From Ignatzschineria ureiclastica (GTDB lineage: Bacteria; Pseudomonadota; Gammaproteobacteria; Cardiobacteriales; Wohlfahrtiimonadaceae): a DNA stretch of 64,000 nucleotides. The notes below the pieces were generated by a model. That model was not told the DNA's origin. It saw only the letters and a program-made list of their open reading frames with translations, and searched no databases. Location: positions 62,001 to 126,000 of the forward strand of contig NZ_QEWQ01000001.1 in NCBI RefSeq assembly GCF_003121845.1. The letters run 5' to 3'. This document shows positions 62,961 through 64,000 of this stretch, piece by piece; positions within the stretch are counted from its first letter, which is position 1; every line of letters starts with the position of its first letter. Position numbers and translations under genes: made by a program.

Positions 62961-63998
62961 TTATTTAAATCGTTCTAACTGCATAATTTTAAATTGATTA
63001 TTACTAGCTATTTGCTGACAGCGAACCGATTGTTCTGAACAGATCTTTTCGATCGCAATAAATTTATTCACTACAAGATAAGCAATACCTTTACGGCGTA
63101 ATAATCGCTTACAATTTTGTACAAATTTTTCTGTTAAAGGTTGAGAAGTACCAAATCCCTGATGAAAGGGCGGATTACAGATAATACGATCAAAAGTACG
63201 ATCTTCTAACATTGAACCACAATCATCGAGTGTCACTGTTGCAGGAATATCTAACTGCTGCAAATTATACTCACACAATACAACGGCCGGCACATTACAA
63301 TCGGTCGCCACTAATTCTGTTATTTCGGGATGATCCCCAATAGAGCCCGCCAAATAGCCATAGCCACAGCCTAAATCGAGCACTTTCCCTTTAATACTGT
63401 CGCCTATTTCTGAAAGTGTCTCTACTAAAAAACGACTGCCTTCATCAATTTTCTTATAACCATAGATTCCGGGTTTACTCACAAAGTCGAGAGATTGCTC
63501 AAAATCCTCAAGCACTAATAATTCTCGATATTCAAATCCCCCTAACTCTAATGTCGCACCAGCACGTTTCGTAATATCGGCATAACGCACTCCTTTACCA
63601 ACAAGCGTTAACTCCATATCACCCATTGCAGAAGCGTGCTTAATAACACTTTTAATCCCCTCTTGATTGTGCCCTGTTAAGATCAGATGTCCACCTGCTT
63701 TTAAAATACGCGCGATCTGTTCTAATAGATAGAAAGTTAAAACCTTAGATTTATTCAATCGAAATAGAACAAAATCAAGACTCTCATCTGCCACTTCTTC
63801 CAAAATAAAATCACTTAAATTGCCGGCAAAACCCATTGCATCTAATTGATTAGCAATATCTTTGCGATTGGTCATATATTGGATATTATCCCGCACAACA
63901 GCGCTCTCAATTACAAAGCTCTCATCGGCAATCAATAACCCCTTTCCTTCACTCATTAGGGATTGATTCTGAAATAATGCACTACTTGCTTCTGCCAT
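62961..63998 (-). CDS. rsmC: 16S rRNA guanine-N2 methyltransferase RsmC-like (start near window edge)
   Basis: This 345-residue protein has the duplicated RsmC/RlmG layout: a degenerate N-terminal half (FILEEVADESLDFVLFRLNK, FYLLEQIARILKAGGHLILT) and an active C-terminal SAM domain. The latter has VLDLGCGYGYLAGSI (about 206-220) and the NPPF motif in RIICNPPFHQGFG. RsmC methylates G1207 of 16S rRNA. The ATG at 63998 lies 2 bp from the window end, so an earlier start outside cannot be excluded. RlmG is the main alternative. Confidence 0.85.
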   Translation of the reverse strand: MAEASSALFQNQSLMSEGKGLLIADESFVIESAVVRDNIQYMTNRKDIANQLDAMGFAGNLSDFILEEVADESLDFVLFRLNKSKVLTFYLLEQIARILKAGGHLILTGHNQEGIKSVIKHASAMGDMELTLVGKGVRYADITKRAGATLELGGFEYRELLVLEDFEQSLDFVSKPGIYGYKKIDEGSRFLVETLSEIGDSIKGKVLDLGCGYGYLAGSIGDHPEITELVATDCNVPAVVLCEYNLQQLDIPATVTLDDCGSMLEDRTFDRIICNPPFHQGFGTSQPLTEKFVQNCKRLLRRKGIAYLVVNKFIAIEKICSEQSVRCQQIASNNQFKIMQLERFK

Positions 63999-64000
63999 TT

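Overview
The window reads as chromosomal DNA of an AT-rich gammaproteobacterium. Support comes from a tpiA-secG-tRNA-Leu(GAG) arrangement, zapD next to coaE and pilD, a def-fmt-rsmB cluster, meso-diaminopimelate type murE, an mre/mrd elongasome cluster, and Gram-negative envelope genes (TonB-ExbBD, lipoprotein transglycosylases, autotransporter). Gene order and AT-rich composition would fit Cardiobacteriales (Ignatzschineria/Wohlfahrtiimonas-like), but that placement is inference. I see no transposase, phage gene, CRISPR array or rRNA.

Layout. 1-2769 (-) is the N-terminal part of a large autotransporter-type adhesin that runs off the left edge. 3159-4520 (+) is a TPM-domain protein. 4653-9312 (-) is an iron-uptake block: TonB-dependent receptor, tonB, exbB, exbD, with Fur-like boxes before the receptor and exbB. 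9624-14866 holds an MFS transporter (+), then tyrA, transaldolase and mltD (-). 15391-22797 (-) is def-fmt-rsmB-DUF4390-ntrY-argH. 23064-27443 (-) is a three-gene peptidoglycan O-acetylation/de-O-acetylation cluster (MBOAT PatA, SGNH PatB, Ape1-like lipoprotein). A solitary HEPN protein, hemH and mdh follow.

30938-38316 (-) is the early half of the division/cell-wall (dcw) cluster: rsmH-ftsL-ftsI-murE-murF-mraY. Three MraZ-type boxes lie in front of rsmH but there is no mraZ. 38563-39803 (-) has a pilin with a very long leader and a small pilin-tail-like membrane protein. After an M48 protease (+) come acpP-fabF-mltG-tmk-holB with fabG upstream (-), and pilC-pilD-coaE-zapD (-). Two identical tRNA-Leu(GAG) genes lie between pilC and secG-tpiA. 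51735-61080 (+) is the rod-shape cluster mreB, mreC-mreD-mrdA-rodA-mltB-rlpA-dacA, followed by pckA (+) and rsmC (-, at the right edge).

The dominant theme is the envelope: peptidoglycan precursor synthesis (murE, murF, mraY), division and elongation synthases (ftsI, mrdA, rodA), remodelling (mltB, mltD, mltG, rlpA, dacA), O-acetylation (patA/patB/ape1), membrane lipid supply (fabG, acpP, fabF) and surface structures (adhesin, type IV pilus parts). The observations most worth following are a roughly 150-bp intergenic repeat present twice, the palindromic operator over the receptor promoter, the MraZ operator without mraZ, the 62-residue prepilin leader, the cysteine-poor PilD, and the orphan HEPN protein.
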